A DNA stretch of 64,000 nucleotides from Scytonematopsis contorta HA4267-MV1 (GTDB lineage Bacteria > Cyanobacteriota > Cyanobacteriia > Cyanobacteriales > Nostocaceae): the NCBI GenBank assembly GCA_019359035.1, contig JAHHIC010000048.1:62001-126000 (forward strand). Reading direction: 5' to 3'. Under the pieces are notes generated by a model, which saw only the letters and a list, made by a program, of their open reading frames with translations, searched no databases and was not told the DNA's origin. Below, one piece after another: positions 10,124 to 19,516 of the stretch. A program made the position numbers and the translations under genes. Position 1 is the stretch's first letter. Every line of letters begins with the position of its first letter.

Positions 10124-10431
10124 GTCAAATTTGTAGATTTACTCCAACAGCAAGCAGGGACATCGAAAGAATTATTGACTACATTGCTGATACAAGCAGT
10201 TATGATGCAGCTGACCGCCTGCTCAACAGCATAAATGAAAAGTGTCGTAGGCTGGCAAACTTCCCTAGCATGGGACGTAGTAGAAATGAACTGGCATCTT
10301 CTTTAAGAAGCTTTCCAGTAGATAGTTACCTAATCTTTTACCGTTTAACGGAAGAAGGAATTGAGATTTTGAGGGTTGTTAGTGGGTATCAAGACTTAAA
10401 AGCGCTGTTTTCTGAACCCAATCAACAGTAA
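10120..10431 (+). CDS. parE: ParE/RelE-superfamily toxin
   Basis: 103 aa, usual length. Family features seen: an N-terminal TPTASRDIERIIDYIA helix pair, FPSMGRSRNEL in the middle, and a C-terminal beta core (SYLIFYRLTEEGIEILRVVSGYQD). ParE-type toxins poison DNA gyrase; RelE relatives cleave mRNA at the ribosome. The GR and FYR signature points to the ParE branch. It overlaps the antitoxin by four bases and lacks its own obvious promoter. Confidence 0.9.
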   Translation: MSQICRFTPTASRDIERIIDYIADTSSYDAADRLLNSINEKCRRLANFPSMGRSRNELASSLRSFPVDSYLIFYRLTEEGIEILRVVSGYQDLKALFSEPNQQ

Positions 10432-10474
10432 TAAGAACCGCAGTGATTTCAATACTGCTCGGTTAAGGATATGT

Positions 10475-11176
10475 TTAGCAACTCCCACTGGTTTCCAACC
10501 AAGCTTGTAAATCAGCCATCTTCTGAAAATCTAACAACGCTTCACCTAAATTTTCTAATTGTTCCCGTGAGAGAGATTCAATCTGCTGACGCATCTCTTG
10601 GGGTAATTCCCCCACCCGTCGAGTTAGTAAACGGAGAATTAGCGATTTTTCTCCTTCTTCTATACCTTCTTCTCTACCTTTTTTTCGACCCTTAGCTTCA
10701 CCATCCCGTTGCGCTTTCAAAATTGCATTTTTGCTATCGTGAAGAAACATCTCCCGTTTTTCCAGCAATTCTAGCTCCTTTTTACTTAACTTGCTTTCTC
10801 TTGCAACTTCAAACGCATGATTAATTTCTGGTACTTCTTCCATAGTGGGTGGAACCGACTGGAGGGTGTTTGCTGCTTTGAGGAAATACAACCATTTATC
10901 TAATAATGTTTCTAATTGAGAAAGTTATTTGTTAAATTTGGGCAACTCGACGAATACCAGTTCGATATCATCACTATAATCAGTTAAATCATCTTTTTCT
11001 TTTAATCGATAGCGGGATATAACTTTATTATTGCCTTCAAACATATCGAAGTCAGTAATAGTCAAGGCTATAACTGGATTTAATAGCGTATAATCTTCGC
11101 CGACTCTAAGTTGAATCGAAAAGGATTTTGCTGCATTGAGCTTTTCCTTTAAAAAATCAGGAATATCCATAGACAT
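10475..11176 (-). pseudogene. Rpn-family (PD-(D/E)XK) nuclease, 5'-truncated and with an internal stop
   Basis: Minus strand. The part at 11176-10925 has GEDYTLLNPVIALTITDFD and ELVFVELPKFNK. A TAA follows, and reading continues in the same frame with LSQLETLLDKWLYFLKAAN into the helical and charged tail (KGRKKGREEGIEEGEKS, then LTRRVGELP) down to 10475. One C-to-T change (CAA to TAA) explains the break. The N-terminal nuclease part of this recombination-promoting nuclease family is also missing. If anything, the downstream piece could still be made from an internal ATG at 10891. Confidence 0.85.
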
Positions 11177-11522
11177 TACCCTAATATTAATTATTCTTAC
11201 ACAAGCTTTGTTGATTGATAATATAATCGTTTACAATCAAAAACAGTACATATATTTTGAAATTGTATCTCTAGATATATATTCATTATCACTGGTTTTG
11301 GCATCGTTATAACTTGTCGATTTTCGTCGTCTAATTTACAGAGACTTTAACCTTTTTAAGCTTTCCCTATTGAGAGTCACTGGAAAATCATGTATCATCA
11401 CTGCTAATTCTTATTTGTTGTGTAAAAATTTGTAACTTTTACGTTAAATAGGGTAGGATTATACCACATTCACGCGAAGCTTCCAAACATGACAAAAGCC
11501 GTTTTTGAGAAATTATAATTTT
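11177..11522 (+). promoter_or_regulatory. Upstream region of the AraC-type regulator
   Basis: A 346-base AT-rich gap. No gene is seen. Around 11270-11300 there is TATATTCATTATCAC, which contains a half-site resembling the Fur operator (TCATTATC). This would fit iron control of the downstream uptake genes, but the match is partial and could be chance. Confidence 0.3.
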
Positions 11523-12530
11523 ATGCTGAGAGTAATTACAGAAGCTGACTGGGATGAACTTTACTACGAAGCAGAACAACGCGGTGAACTGGTTTACTCT
11601 CAAACTGCTTCGGAGTCGGTAAATTACCTCCCGTCACAAATTGGTAACGGAGGCGATTGTACAATTGCACTTCGGGATGGTATATCCATAAATATCCTAA
11701 ATTTAGAACTATTAGAATCATTAAGGTTAGATAGATATCACGAAGCGTCCTCTCCATTAATTTCTAAATTCTACCTTACAGGAAATTCGCGGGTATTAAC
11801 TCCTGGAACTGTAGATATAAAAAATGAATATGAAGAAATATGCGGTCAAAATTACTTATATTATTTACCTAATATTAGAGAATTTGAAGATTGGCAAGGA
11901 AGAGAAAAAGTTCATGTGTTGATGATATATGTTTCTCCAAGTTATCTAAAATCTTTTAATCAAGGATTTGAAACTTTACCGCAACAGCTACGTCTTTTAA
12001 TCGAAGAAAATTCGCCACAACGCTTTCACCAATCACTTGGTTATTCTACTCCAGTAATGCGCCAAGCACTTCAACAAATTCTTGACTGTCCCTATCAAGG
12101 ATTTATGCGAAAAATGTTTTTAGAAAGTAAAGCTGTTGAATTGCTTTCACTTCAGTTTACTGCTTGGACAAATGAAAAATCTGACTCTATACAGCGTTTA
12201 CATCTAAAAAAAGATGATATCGAAAGATTGCATCAAGCCAAAGAATTATTATCAGCTAATTTTCACAACCCACCATCAATTCTAGAGCTAGCTCGCTCAG
12301 TGGGAATTAACGACTACAAACTAAAAGCAGGCTTTCGTCAAGTATTTGGAACTACACCATTTGGCTATCTACGAGATTTACGACTCACCACAGCACAACA
12401 GCTACTACGCAATACAGAAATTTCAATAGAACAAGTCTCCCGAACAATTGGATACAAAAGCCGTAGTAAATTTACAGTGGCATTTCAGAAAAAATTTGGA
12501 ATTAATCCCAAGGCATTTCAAAAAATGTAA
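11523..12530 (+). CDS. AraC-family regulator, PchR-like
   Basis: About 335 aa from ATG 11523. An upstream in-frame TTG at 11505 is possible but less likely. The C-terminal ~100 residues are a double helix-turn-helix AraC domain (LELARSVGINDYKLKAGFRQ and IEQVSRTIGYKSRSKFTVAF). The N-terminal ~220 residues match the PchR type, whose members bind a siderophore-iron complex and activate receptor genes. It sits directly upstream of and collinear with the TonB-dependent receptor, so it probably activates that gene under iron limitation (inference). Confidence 0.88.
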   Translation: MLRVITEADWDELYYEAEQRGELVYSQTASESVNYLPSQIGNGGDCTIALRDGISINILNLELLESLRLDRYHEASSPLISKFYLTGNSRVLTPGTVDIKNEYEEICGQNYLYYLPNIREFEDWQGREKVHVLMIYVSPSYLKSFNQGFETLPQQLRLLIEENSPQRFHQSLGYSTPVMRQALQQILDCPYQGFMRKMFLESKAVELLSLQFTAWTNEKSDSIQRLHLKKDDIERLHQAKELLSANFHNPPSILELARSVGINDYKLKAGFRQVFGTTPFGYLRDLRLTTAQQLLRNTEISIEQVSRTIGYKSRSKFTVAFQKKFGINPKAFQKM

Positions 12531-12531
12531 T

Positions 12532-12559
12532 GTAGAGACGTTACATGTAACGTCTCTAC
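12532..12559. repeat. Perfect 28-bp palindrome, GTAGAGACG family
   Basis: The arms are GTAGAGACGTTAC and GTAACGTCTCTAC around a central AT. It lies immediately after the AraC stop. It is the same family as 17739-17766 and the start of the tandem array at 55053. As RNA it would fold into a strong hairpin and may serve as a terminator. Confidence 0.85.
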
Positions 12560-12767
12560 TTTGGGGTCTCTAAACTAAAAACTCCATCAAGGTAACAAAA
12601 AAATCCCGCAATGACACAAAAGGGCTAGAAATATACCTCAGATTTATCATAAGCTTATTGCTATTATTTCTTATTTGAGTCACACGCTTACACACTTGCG
12701 AAGCGCAGTTACAAGCGCTGACTAACTAAAAGTACGGGGATAAAACTATTTGGACGTGTGAGGAGTT

Positions 12768-15392
12768 ATGCAAAAAAAACGCGAGTTATTGAGTAGTTTG
12801 TGCTTGGTAAGTACTGCTGTAGTGATACTTGCTCAACCAGGGTGGGCAAAATCGATGACTGAGACAACTACAACAGTTGCAACACCATCAACAAAATTAG
12901 CTCAAGCTGGGGAGATTATTTCAGTCACGGGAGTAAAGTTAACGGCTACAGACAACGGTTTTGAAGTCATTTTAGAAACAAAGCAACCAGATAGATTAAA
13001 ACCGAATGCACGAAATGAGGGTAAGAGTTTTATTATTGAGATTCCTAATTCTCAGTTAAAATTATCCTCTGGTAATATATTTCGCCAAGAAAAACCCTTT
13101 GCGGGAATTGCTGAGGTGAGCGTTATCGAGCAACCTGGTAATATTATTCAATTAAAAATTATAGGTGAAAGTGGTGTACCGAAAGCTGAGTTATTTGATG
13201 GTGAGGAAGGTTTAGTTTTTGGTATTACACCAGTCGTATCACAACAGCAAAACCCCACCCTTAATCAAACTCAGAATACTCAAACTCAGAATACTCCAAC
13301 TCAGAATACCCAAAATCCGGAGTCAAAACCAGAAACAGAACAGCAACAAAACCCCACTACTCAAAGACAAAACCAAAATCCGGAGTCCCAACCAGAGAGT
13401 GAACCCATTGAGCTAACAGTGACTGCTGAAAAATTTGAGGAAAATGTCAAAGACGTTCCCATCAGCATCACAGTCATTCCTAAACAGCAGTTGGAAGATT
13501 CGCAAATCAACACGATAGAAGGAATTGCTCGAAACACCCCAAATTTTATCTTTCTACCCAACTCATCCAGAAATTTTAGTTTATATAGTATTCGTGGGTT
13601 AGGGAATAACAACGTAGTTAACCGCGACTCAGTTGGTTTTTACATTGATGATGTTCCCTACGATAACGGTGCGTTTCTCGATTTAAATCTTGCTGATTTA
13701 GAACGGGTCGAGGTATTGCGGGGACCTCAAAGCACACTTTATGGTAGAAACACACAGTCAGGTGTAGTTAATATTATCTCGCGTCAACCAACAAATTCAC
13801 CAGAAATACGAGGGGCTGCGAGTTACGGTAATTACAATAATTTAAACTTACAACTATCCTTAAGTGATGCGATAATTCCTGACAAAATATTATTTCGCTT
13901 ATCAGGTGCATATGCGCGACGTGAGGGTTTTTTTGAAAATACTTTTCTTAATGAAAACGTCGGTGACCAATCATCCGGTACGGTACGCGGACAGTTTCTT
14001 TGGAAACCTTCACAAGATTGGACTGTTTCTTTGATTGGTTCCTATACAGGACTTAATAATGATGGGGATATAATCATTCCCTTAAGTCAGCAAGATTCGT
14101 ACAAAACTACAAACGACCATATCGGATTTTCGCAGTCTAATTCAGACTCACAAGCGTTAAAAATTATCCACGATAATGCAGGGTTTACACTTACGTCGAT
14201 TACTGCACGACGCTATTCACAAAATAATTCCAGCACAGATGCAGACGGAACATCGAATGATTTATTCCGCGTTTTCGGTGAATCTAACTCAACAATTTGG
14301 AGTCAGGAAATACGACTTCAATCTCCCAATCCAGATGGCAAATTTCGCTGGCTATTTGGAGGCTACTACGAATCGCGAGATTTTAAAGACTCTGGTGGTT
14401 TACAGTTAAGTGATGCGGGTGCTGCTATTTTTGGTTTACCGTCAGCAGGTTCAAATATTAGCCCTGCTGAGTTAAGTCAAACAACCTATGCAGCTTTTGG
14501 ACAAGTTGATTATAGACCTATTGACCCACTCACATTAACTTTGGGTTTGCGTTACGAGTCATCTAGCAGCCGAATGGATAGAAGGCGAATTTTTCAAGAT
14601 GTATCTGGATTTTCCCTACCGTTAGGCGACCCTTTTAATAATATCAAAACCAGCGATGATATTGTGATTCCTCGATTTGCTTTGCAATATCGCTTTAATC
14701 CAAATTTAACTGCTTATGGTAGCATCACGCGAGGATATAAACCAAGTGGTCTTAATTATAGAACAGATTCCCAAAACGATTTAATTTTTAAACAAGAGAC
14801 TTCTTGGAACTACGAATTAGGGTTAAAATCATCTTGGTTTGATGACCGTTTGGCGGTAAATTTAGCTGGATTTATTCATAAAGTTGATGATTACCAAGTA
14901 TCAGTATTTAGCGATTCACTTTTGAGCAATACAATTACTAATGCGGGGGTCGATATTCACGGTTTGGAATTAGAAGTTCGCGCTACACCAGTTAAAGGGT
15001 TAGATTTAGTTGCGGGACTTGGCTACACAAACGCTGAGTTTAGTAATTTTCAAGCTGGTGGTGTAAATTACAATGGCAATAAATTACCTTACGTACCAGA
15101 TTTTACATATAATTTAGCTGCACAATACCGTAGTCCTGGTGGATTTTTGGGACGAGTTGAGTTGCTTGGTCTTGGTAGTTACACCTTTGATGAAGCCAAC
15201 AAATTCAAACAAAAATCATTTGCTCTGGTGAATACTCGCGTTGGTTATGAAGGTAAAAAATATGGTGTTTACTTATTTGCTAACAATATATTTGATACTA
15301 AATACCTTACCAACGCTTTAGAATTTGGACAAGCTTTCGGTTACTACGGTGATAGAGCTACTTATGGTGTTCAAGTAAAGGTAAACTTTTAG
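12768..15392 (+). CDS. TonB-dependent siderophore receptor with N-terminal AMIN domain
   Basis: 874 aa. A signal peptide ends near residue 28 (ILAQPGWAKS). The AMIN domain spans about residues 50-150, followed by an Asn/Gln/Thr-rich linker (160-215) with an 11-12 base tandem repeat in the DNA (13265-13320). The plug begins near residue 225 (VPISITVIPKQQ; LRGPQSTLYGRN) and a ~600-residue beta-barrel ends in the aromatic VKVNF, as outer-membrane proteins do. The plug resembles the pesticin/yersiniabactin receptor (FyuA) branch. It imports ferric siderophore across the outer membrane with TonB energy. AMIN probably anchors to the cell wall. A clear GAGGAG ribosome site precedes the ATG. Neighbours are an AraC activator and an inner-membrane permease. 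Confidence 0.93.
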   Translation: MQKKRELLSSLCLVSTAVVILAQPGWAKSMTETTTTVATPSTKLAQAGEIISVTGVKLTATDNGFEVILETKQPDRLKPNARNEGKSFIIEIPNSQLKLSSGNIFRQEKPFAGIAEVSVIEQPGNIIQLKIIGESGVPKAELFDGEEGLVFGITPVVSQQQNPTLNQTQNTQTQNTPTQNTQNPESKPETEQQQNPTTQRQNQNPESQPESEPIELTVTAEKFEENVKDVPISITVIPKQQLEDSQINTIEGIARNTPNFIFLPNSSRNFSLYSIRGLGNNNVVNRDSVGFYIDDVPYDNGAFLDLNLADLERVEVLRGPQSTLYGRNTQSGVVNIISRQPTNSPEIRGAASYGNYNNLNLQLSLSDAIIPDKILFRLSGAYARREGFFENTFLNENVGDQSSGTVRGQFLWKPSQDWTVSLIGSYTGLNNDGDIIIPLSQQDSYKTTNDHIGFSQSNSDSQALKIIHDNAGFTLTSITARRYSQNNSSTDADGTSNDLFRVFGESNSTIWSQEIRLQSPNPDGKFRWLFGGYYESRDFKDSGGLQLSDAGAAIFGLPSAGSNISPAELSQTTYAAFGQVDYRPIDPLTLTLGLRYESSSSRMDRRRIFQDVSGFSLPLGDPFNNIKTSDDIVIPRFALQYRFNPNLTAYGSITRGYKPSGLNYRTDSQNDLIFKQETSWNYELGLKSSWFDDRLAVNLAGFIHKVDDYQVSVFSDSLLSNTITNAGVDIHGLELEVRATPVKGLDLVAGLGYTNAEFSNFQAGGVNYNGNKLPYVPDFTYNLAAQYRSPGGFLGRVELLGLGSYTFDEANKFKQKSFALVNTRVGYEGKKYGVYLFANNIFDTKYLTNALEFGQAFGYYGDRATYGVQVKVNF

Positions 15393-15433
15393 CTTTCCCT
15401 TACCTTTCAATACTGCGTAGGTTTTGGGTATTT

Positions 15434-15506
15434 GTAGGTTGGGTCGAGGAACGAGACCCAACAAAAGCCTTGAAAATGTTGGGTTTCCTCCCTCAACCCA
15501 ACCTAC
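15434..15506. repeat. Dispersed inverted repeat (GTAGGTTGGG...CCCAACCTAC)
   Basis: The outer arms are 10 bp, with an inner pair (GAGACCCAAC / GTTGGGTTTCC) in between. It is a small hairpin element of a type common in cyanobacterial genomes. It sits between the receptor and the permease and would separate their transcription only if it terminates. Confidence 0.7.
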
Positions 15507-15605
15507 GAATTGTTATATTTTTGAGCTTAAACTAGCAGTATTGCTTTACCTTTACGTTTTTGGTTCTAACAGTGTTAAAAAAAATCCAAAACTCAAAATT
15601 CCCAA

Positions 15606-16829
15606 GTGATTAATATCCAGAACCTGAAAAAATATCTACTTATTGGTTGCTTATACATCTCACAGTATATGCCCGCTTGGTTTTTGTATAGTGCTATACC
15701 TATTTTTATGCGTCAGCAAGGACTTTCTCTGGAAGCAATTGGCTTGTTACCAACCCTCGCTTTACCTGTGACTCTCAGGTTTTTATGGTCACCATTAATT
15801 GACCGTTACGGTTTTACTCGTTGGGGTCATTACCGATTTTGGATTATCTGCTTTCAAGTTATTGTTGCGTTCTTAACAACAGTTAGCGCATTTCTGGATA
15901 TCAAGCAAAACTTTAATACCTTACTCGCTTGTATGGGATTAATGTATATCACAGGTGCAAGTCAGGATATTGCCACAGATGCACTTGCGATTGGTTTACT
16001 CGCACCCAAAGAACGCGGTATTGGTAATGCGGTACAAAGTGCAGGTGGTTTTTTGGGGGGCATTATCGGCGGAGGTACTATGCTAATTTTACTTGAACGC
16101 TGGGGTTGGAAACCAAGTTTATTGCTACTTGCGGTGATAACATTGGTCGCTTTAATTCCTGTACTTTTCCACAAAGAAGATTTTTCCGCCTACTCCCCAC
16201 CCTCTACCCCCTATTCCCTCTTGACCTCGCTATTGAATATTTTTCACTATCGCGGCATGTGGTGTTGGTTACTCATTTTATTGCTTGATTCTGCAAGTAG
16301 CAGTATTGCTAGTACTATGTTTCGTCCATTGTTGGTAGATATTGGTTTATCACTGGCTGATATCGGTTGGTTGATAGGAACTATTAATTACGGTTGTTTG
16401 ATGATAGGTGGACTTATAGGAGGTTTGTTGATTTCCACTTTAGGGAGAAAGTGGTCGCTATTCCTTTTTAGCTTGCTGTCGATATTTGCTAGTTTGATTT
16501 ACCTCCTTCCTAGTTTTGGTTGGAAAAGTTTGCCTGTACTGTATTTTGTTGCTATTAGCACGGGGTTAGTAGGTGGCTTAATGGCAACAACAACTTTTAC
16601 AATCATGATGGATAAAAGCGGAGAAGATACACCAGGAACCGATTATACTGTGCAAAGTTCCTCTGGGGTGCTGGGTAGTATTGGTGCTGCTGCTATCAGT
16701 GGAAAATTGGCTGAAACTATCGGTTATCGCGGAGTTTTTGGATTAGGTATAGTATTTGCTGTTATTTGCTTTTTATTAGTAAATATTTTACCAGCGTTGA
16801 GCCGCAGTTCGTCGGAACATCAAAATTGA
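15606..16829 (+). CDS. MFS permease, FptX/RhtX siderophore-transporter type
   Basis: 407 aa, about 12 membrane segments. The N-terminal SQYMPAWFLYSAIPIFMRQQG and the loop RFLWSPLIDRYG belong to the AmpG-like MFS branch that includes FptX and RhtX, single-protein inner-membrane importers for ferric siderophores. The start is taken as GTG 15606, as no ATG fits better. Residues around 195-205 (SPPSTPYSLLTS) come from a C/T-rich repeat (about 16185-16230) and look like an inserted loop. It should work with the TonB-dependent receptor just upstream. Confidence 0.85.
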   Translation: MINIQNLKKYLLIGCLYISQYMPAWFLYSAIPIFMRQQGLSLEAIGLLPTLALPVTLRFLWSPLIDRYGFTRWGHYRFWIICFQVIVAFLTTVSAFLDIKQNFNTLLACMGLMYITGASQDIATDALAIGLLAPKERGIGNAVQSAGGFLGGIIGGGTMLILLERWGWKPSLLLLAVITLVALIPVLFHKEDFSAYSPPSTPYSLLTSLLNIFHYRGMWCWLLILLLDSASSSIASTMFRPLLVDIGLSLADIGWLIGTINYGCLMIGGLIGGLLISTLGRKWSLFLFSLLSIFASLIYLLPSFGWKSLPVLYFVAISTGLVGGLMATTTFTIMMDKSGEDTPGTDYTVQSSSGVLGSIGAAAISGKLAETIGYRGVFGLGIVFAVICFLLVNILPALSRSSSEHQN

Positions 16830-17012
16830 GGTGAAGTTGTTGTGCATGTACTAGAAATTTTTCTTAGAACACATTATGTCGATGGGAGTACAATGAATTC
16901 TTTGCCCCTTACACTGTGAGTCCCGAAGAAGTTTGTTCATCATTTAGGTAACAAGAAAAGCTGATACAATCATATTGTTCTAAGATGGAACAAATAAGTT
17001 AAGAAGGCTGCC

Positions 17013-17723
17013 ATGACGACTCACTTGCCCCGTCAGCCCCGCCCAAAAAACCAGGATATGCCCCCTTTGGAAAATGGCGATCGCCTAACTCGTCCTGAAT
17101 TTGAGCGGCGTTATACGGCTGCACCCCACATTAAAAAAGCAGAATTGATTGAAGGAATCGTTTACGTGGCATCTCCCTTAAGACATGAGCAGCATGGCAA
17201 ACCCCATAGTCGAGTGATGACCTGGTTAGGGGTTTATCAAGCTATGACTTCTTTTGTTGACTTAAGCATCGAACCAACTGTTAGACTGGATTTAGATAAT
17301 GAACCGCAACCGGATGCGGTGCTATTTATTGAATCTGTGGCGGGTGGGCAAACCCGACTTAGCAACGATGGTTATATTGAAGGCTCACCCGAGCTAATTG
17401 TGGAAATCGCCGCAAGTAGTACAGCAATTGATACAGGCAGCAAGAAGCAAGCTTATCGTCGTAATGGGGTGCTGGAGTATATCATTTGGCAATCTTACGA
17501 AAACCAAATAGACTGGTTTCGTCTAACAGATGGTGACTATATATTATTGTCTCCCGAACAAGATGGCATTATTCGCTCGCAGGTGTTTCCAGGCTTGTGG
17601 TTAGCGGTGGAGGCATTGTTAAATAATCAGATGACACGGGTGTTAGAAGTGTTGCAGTTGGGATTAAATTCGCCTGAGCATAGAGAGTTCGTTGAGCAAT
17701 TGGCGAATAAATCGAAAGGTTAG
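17013..17723 (+). CDS. Uma2-family (DUF820) putative endonuclease
   Basis: 236 aa. Uma2 core: LIEGIVYVASPLRHEQHGK, then EPQPDAVLFI, then SPELIVEIAASST and the K-rich KKQAYRRNGVLEYIIW, which together carry the PD-(D/E)XK catalytic pattern (D in QPDAV, E in VEI, K in KKQAY). The family is greatly expanded in cyanobacteria, often near mobile DNA, and its role is unproven. A HIP1 site lies inside (17077-17084). It is monocistronic and followed by a palindrome that may terminate it. Confidence 0.88.
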   Translation: MTTHLPRQPRPKNQDMPPLENGDRLTRPEFERRYTAAPHIKKAELIEGIVYVASPLRHEQHGKPHSRVMTWLGVYQAMTSFVDLSIEPTVRLDLDNEPQPDAVLFIESVAGGQTRLSNDGYIEGSPELIVEIAASSTAIDTGSKKQAYRRNGVLEYIIWQSYENQIDWFRLTDGDYILLSPEQDGIIRSQVFPGLWLAVEALLNNQMTRVLEVLQLGLNSPEHREFVEQLANKSKG

Positions 17724-17738
17724 TACTGTAAATCATCT

Positions 17739-17766
17739 GTAGAGACGCGATATATCGCGTCTCTAC
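17739..17766. repeat. Perfect 28-bp palindrome, GTAGAGACG family
   Basis: Arms GTAGAGACGCGATA / TATCGCGTCTCTAC. It lies 16 bases after the Uma2 stop and is a likely hairpin terminator. Compared with the copy at 12532 the outer GTAGAGACG arms are identical and the centre differs symmetrically. Confidence 0.85.
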
Positions 17767-17792
17767 ATTTTGGGACGGAGATGTCTGTTGAT

Positions 17793-17868
17793 TTAAGCAG
17801 CTTCCAAAGATACGCTAGGAAAATGTTGCTTCAATATTTCCAGCCACTGTGCAATTCGCTCGTCAGCC
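17793..17868 (-). pseudogene. C-terminal coding relic cut by an inverted-repeat element
   Basis: The minus strand reads LADERIAQWLEILKQHFPSV and four more residues to a TAA (17793-17795). Codon-like composition ends abruptly at the MITE boundary (17869), and nothing matching resumes beyond 18037. It is probably the tail of a gene that was truncated next to the element. The family is unknown. Confidence 0.4.
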
Positions 17869-18037
17869 AGCCAGTGACTAAAGTCACTGTCTAAAAGCTG
17901 AAGTCCTCTATAAGAGGACTGAGTAATACATCGAAAACAAATATTTTACAAAATTTAAAATACTCCTGAAACTCTTATTTCTTCTTAGTCCTATGACGAG
18001 GACTTTAGCTTTTAGACAGTGACTAAAGTCACTGGCT
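17869..18037. repeat. 169-bp MITE-like element with ~39-bp terminal inverted repeats
   Basis: The left arm starts AGCCAGTGACTAAAGTCACT and the right arm ends with its complement. 38 of 39 bases pair, and each arm itself contains small palindromes (GTGACTAAAGTCAC; GTCCTCTATAAGAGGAC). The centre is AT-rich and non-coding. The architecture is the same as that of the element inside 32787-32988, but with different stem bases. Confidence 0.8.
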
Positions 18038-18399
18038 TGTGTTATGCATGGCGCGCAAGCACAGTTTAATACTGTTTTTTACGTATAAAGACGAATATCT
18101 GAGATATTTCTCAAATTACAGTAACACTTAATATTACTTTTTGTAAACAAATTATTGACAAAAAATTTTAATAAACTAAAGTTATTGAGAGCTACTCTTA
18201 ATTAGCTATTTCAATAGAGGCAGCAAAATATCTTCTATTGAGTTGCTTTTAAGCGGTTGCTTCTAGGGGTAGTCATGCCTAATATCCTTAGTCTGAAGCT
18301 GCGATTCAGTCAAGAGACAAGCTCAAATGCTGAACTTGATAGCTAAATATCAGTCAAAATATTTGCAAACTAATTGCAACAAGGAGTACAAAGTACCTA
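18038..18399 (+). promoter_or_regulatory. Upstream region of isiA
   Basis: A 362-base AT-rich leader without genes. GTTATTGAGAGC near 18181 shares TTATTGAGA with the region before the third antenna gene (20984-20992), suggesting a common operator, perhaps for Fur. AAGGAG lies 13 bases before the ATG. A long leader is usual for isiA, but no transcription start can be fixed. Confidence 0.35.
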
Positions 18400-19434
18400 A
18401 TGCAAACATACGATAATCCTAACGTTAAGTATGATTGGTGGGCTGGAAATGCTAGATTCGCCAAACTTTCAGGCTTATTCATTGGCGCTCATGTTGCTCA
18501 AGCCGCGTTGACGACTCTTTGGGCTGGTGCGTTCACTTTTTTTGAACTTTCGCGTTACAACCCAGAAATTCCTATGGGGGAACAGGGGTTGATTTTGCTA
18601 CCCCACTTAGCGACCTTGGGTTTTGGTGTGGGAGCGGGGGGTAAGGTTCTTGATACTTATCCCTATTTCGTTATCGGAGCTATACATCTAATTTCTTCAG
18701 CAGTCTTGGGTGCGGGTGCGCTCTTTCACACATTCAAAGGTCCCAGAAATCTGAAAGATGCAACTGGTCAAGCTCGTAAATTCCACTTTGAATGGGACGA
18801 CCCCAAGAAATTGGGCTTCATTTTGGGACATCATTTGCTTTTCTTAGGAGCAGGAGCTTTACTACTAGCAGCAAAGGCGATGTTTTTTGGTGGACTGTAT
18901 GACTCGACAATTCACGATGTCAGAGTTGTCACCAGCCCAACTCTGAACCCATTAGTTATTTATGGCTACCAAACTCACTTCGCTACCGTTAATAATTTAG
19001 AAGACTTAGTTGGTGGTCATATTTTTGTCGGTTTGATACTCATTGGTGGTGGTGTTTGGCACATTCTCAACGAGCCTTTACCTTGGGCAAAGAAACTGTT
19101 GATTTTCTCTGGTGAAGCGATTCTTTCCTATTCTCTAGGTGGAATTGCTCTGGCAGGATTTGTCGCTAGTTACTTCTGTGCGGTGAATACCTTAGCCTAT
19201 CCAGTGGAGTTCTACGGGCCAGTTCTGGAAGTTAAGTTCGGTGTTTGTCCTTATTTTGCTGACACTGTTCAACTAGCAAACGGGGCTTATACGTCTAGAG
19301 CTTGGTTAGCAAATGCACATTTCTTCTTAGCTTTCTTTTTCTTGCAAGGTCACTTGTGGCACGCGCTACGAGCAATTGGTGTTGACTTTAAACAAGTTGA
19401 AAAAGCACTGAATACTCTAGAAACGACTTCGTAA
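18400..19434 (+). CDS. isiA: Iron-stress chlorophyll-binding protein IsiA (CP43')
   Basis: 344 aa, the standard length. The N-terminus [20 protein letters not shown] and C-terminus [20 protein letters not shown] are those of classical IsiA. There are six transmembrane helices with conserved His chlorophyll ligands ([38 protein letters not shown]). The large lumenal loop of CP43 is absent, as expected. IsiA forms rings around photosystem I under iron limitation, harvesting or quenching light. It leads a cluster of two further antenna genes, flavodoxin and a hydrolase. Confidence 0.96.
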   Translation: MQTYDNPNVKYDWWAGNARFAKLSGLFIGAHVAQAALTTLWAGAFTFFELSRYNPEIPMGEQGLILLPHLATLGFGVGAGGKVLDTYPYFVIGAIHLISSAVLGAGALFHTFKGPRNLKDATGQARKFHFEWDDPKKLGFILGHHLLFLGAGALLLAAKAMFFGGLYDSTIHDVRVVTSPTLNPLVIYGYQTHFATVNNLEDLVGGHIFVGLILIGGGVWHILNEPLPWAKKLLIFSGEAILSYSLGGIALAGFVASYFCAVNTLAYPVEFYGPVLEVKFGVCPYFADTVQLANGAYTSRAWLANAHFFLAFFFLQGHLWHALRAIGVDFKQVEKALNTLETTS

Positions 19435-19451
19435 ATTGATTTGAAATTTAA

Positions 19452-19486
19452 GATTTTATATTTTCAGTAATTGGAAATATAAAATC
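19452..19486 (+). terminator. Stem-loop between isiA and the second antenna gene
   Basis: GATTTTATATTTTC and GGAAATATAAAATC pair over 14 bp with one mismatch around a 7-base loop. It is AT-rich without a run of T, so it may be an mRNA 3'-end stabiliser or a partial terminator that separates isiA from the downstream genes. The function is inferred from position. Confidence 0.5.
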
Positions 19487-19516
19487 ACAAATTCTATGTT
19501 GATGAGATATTAAGGT

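Noticed and set aside
9854-10431. Prophage or plasmid addiction module marking an integrated element
   Set aside because: The ParDE pair is clear, but no integrase, attachment site or phage gene is nearby.
18400-19434. Antisense RNA IsrR opposite isiA
   Set aside because: Known from Synechocystis, but no promoter or terminator could be recognised on the minus strand here.
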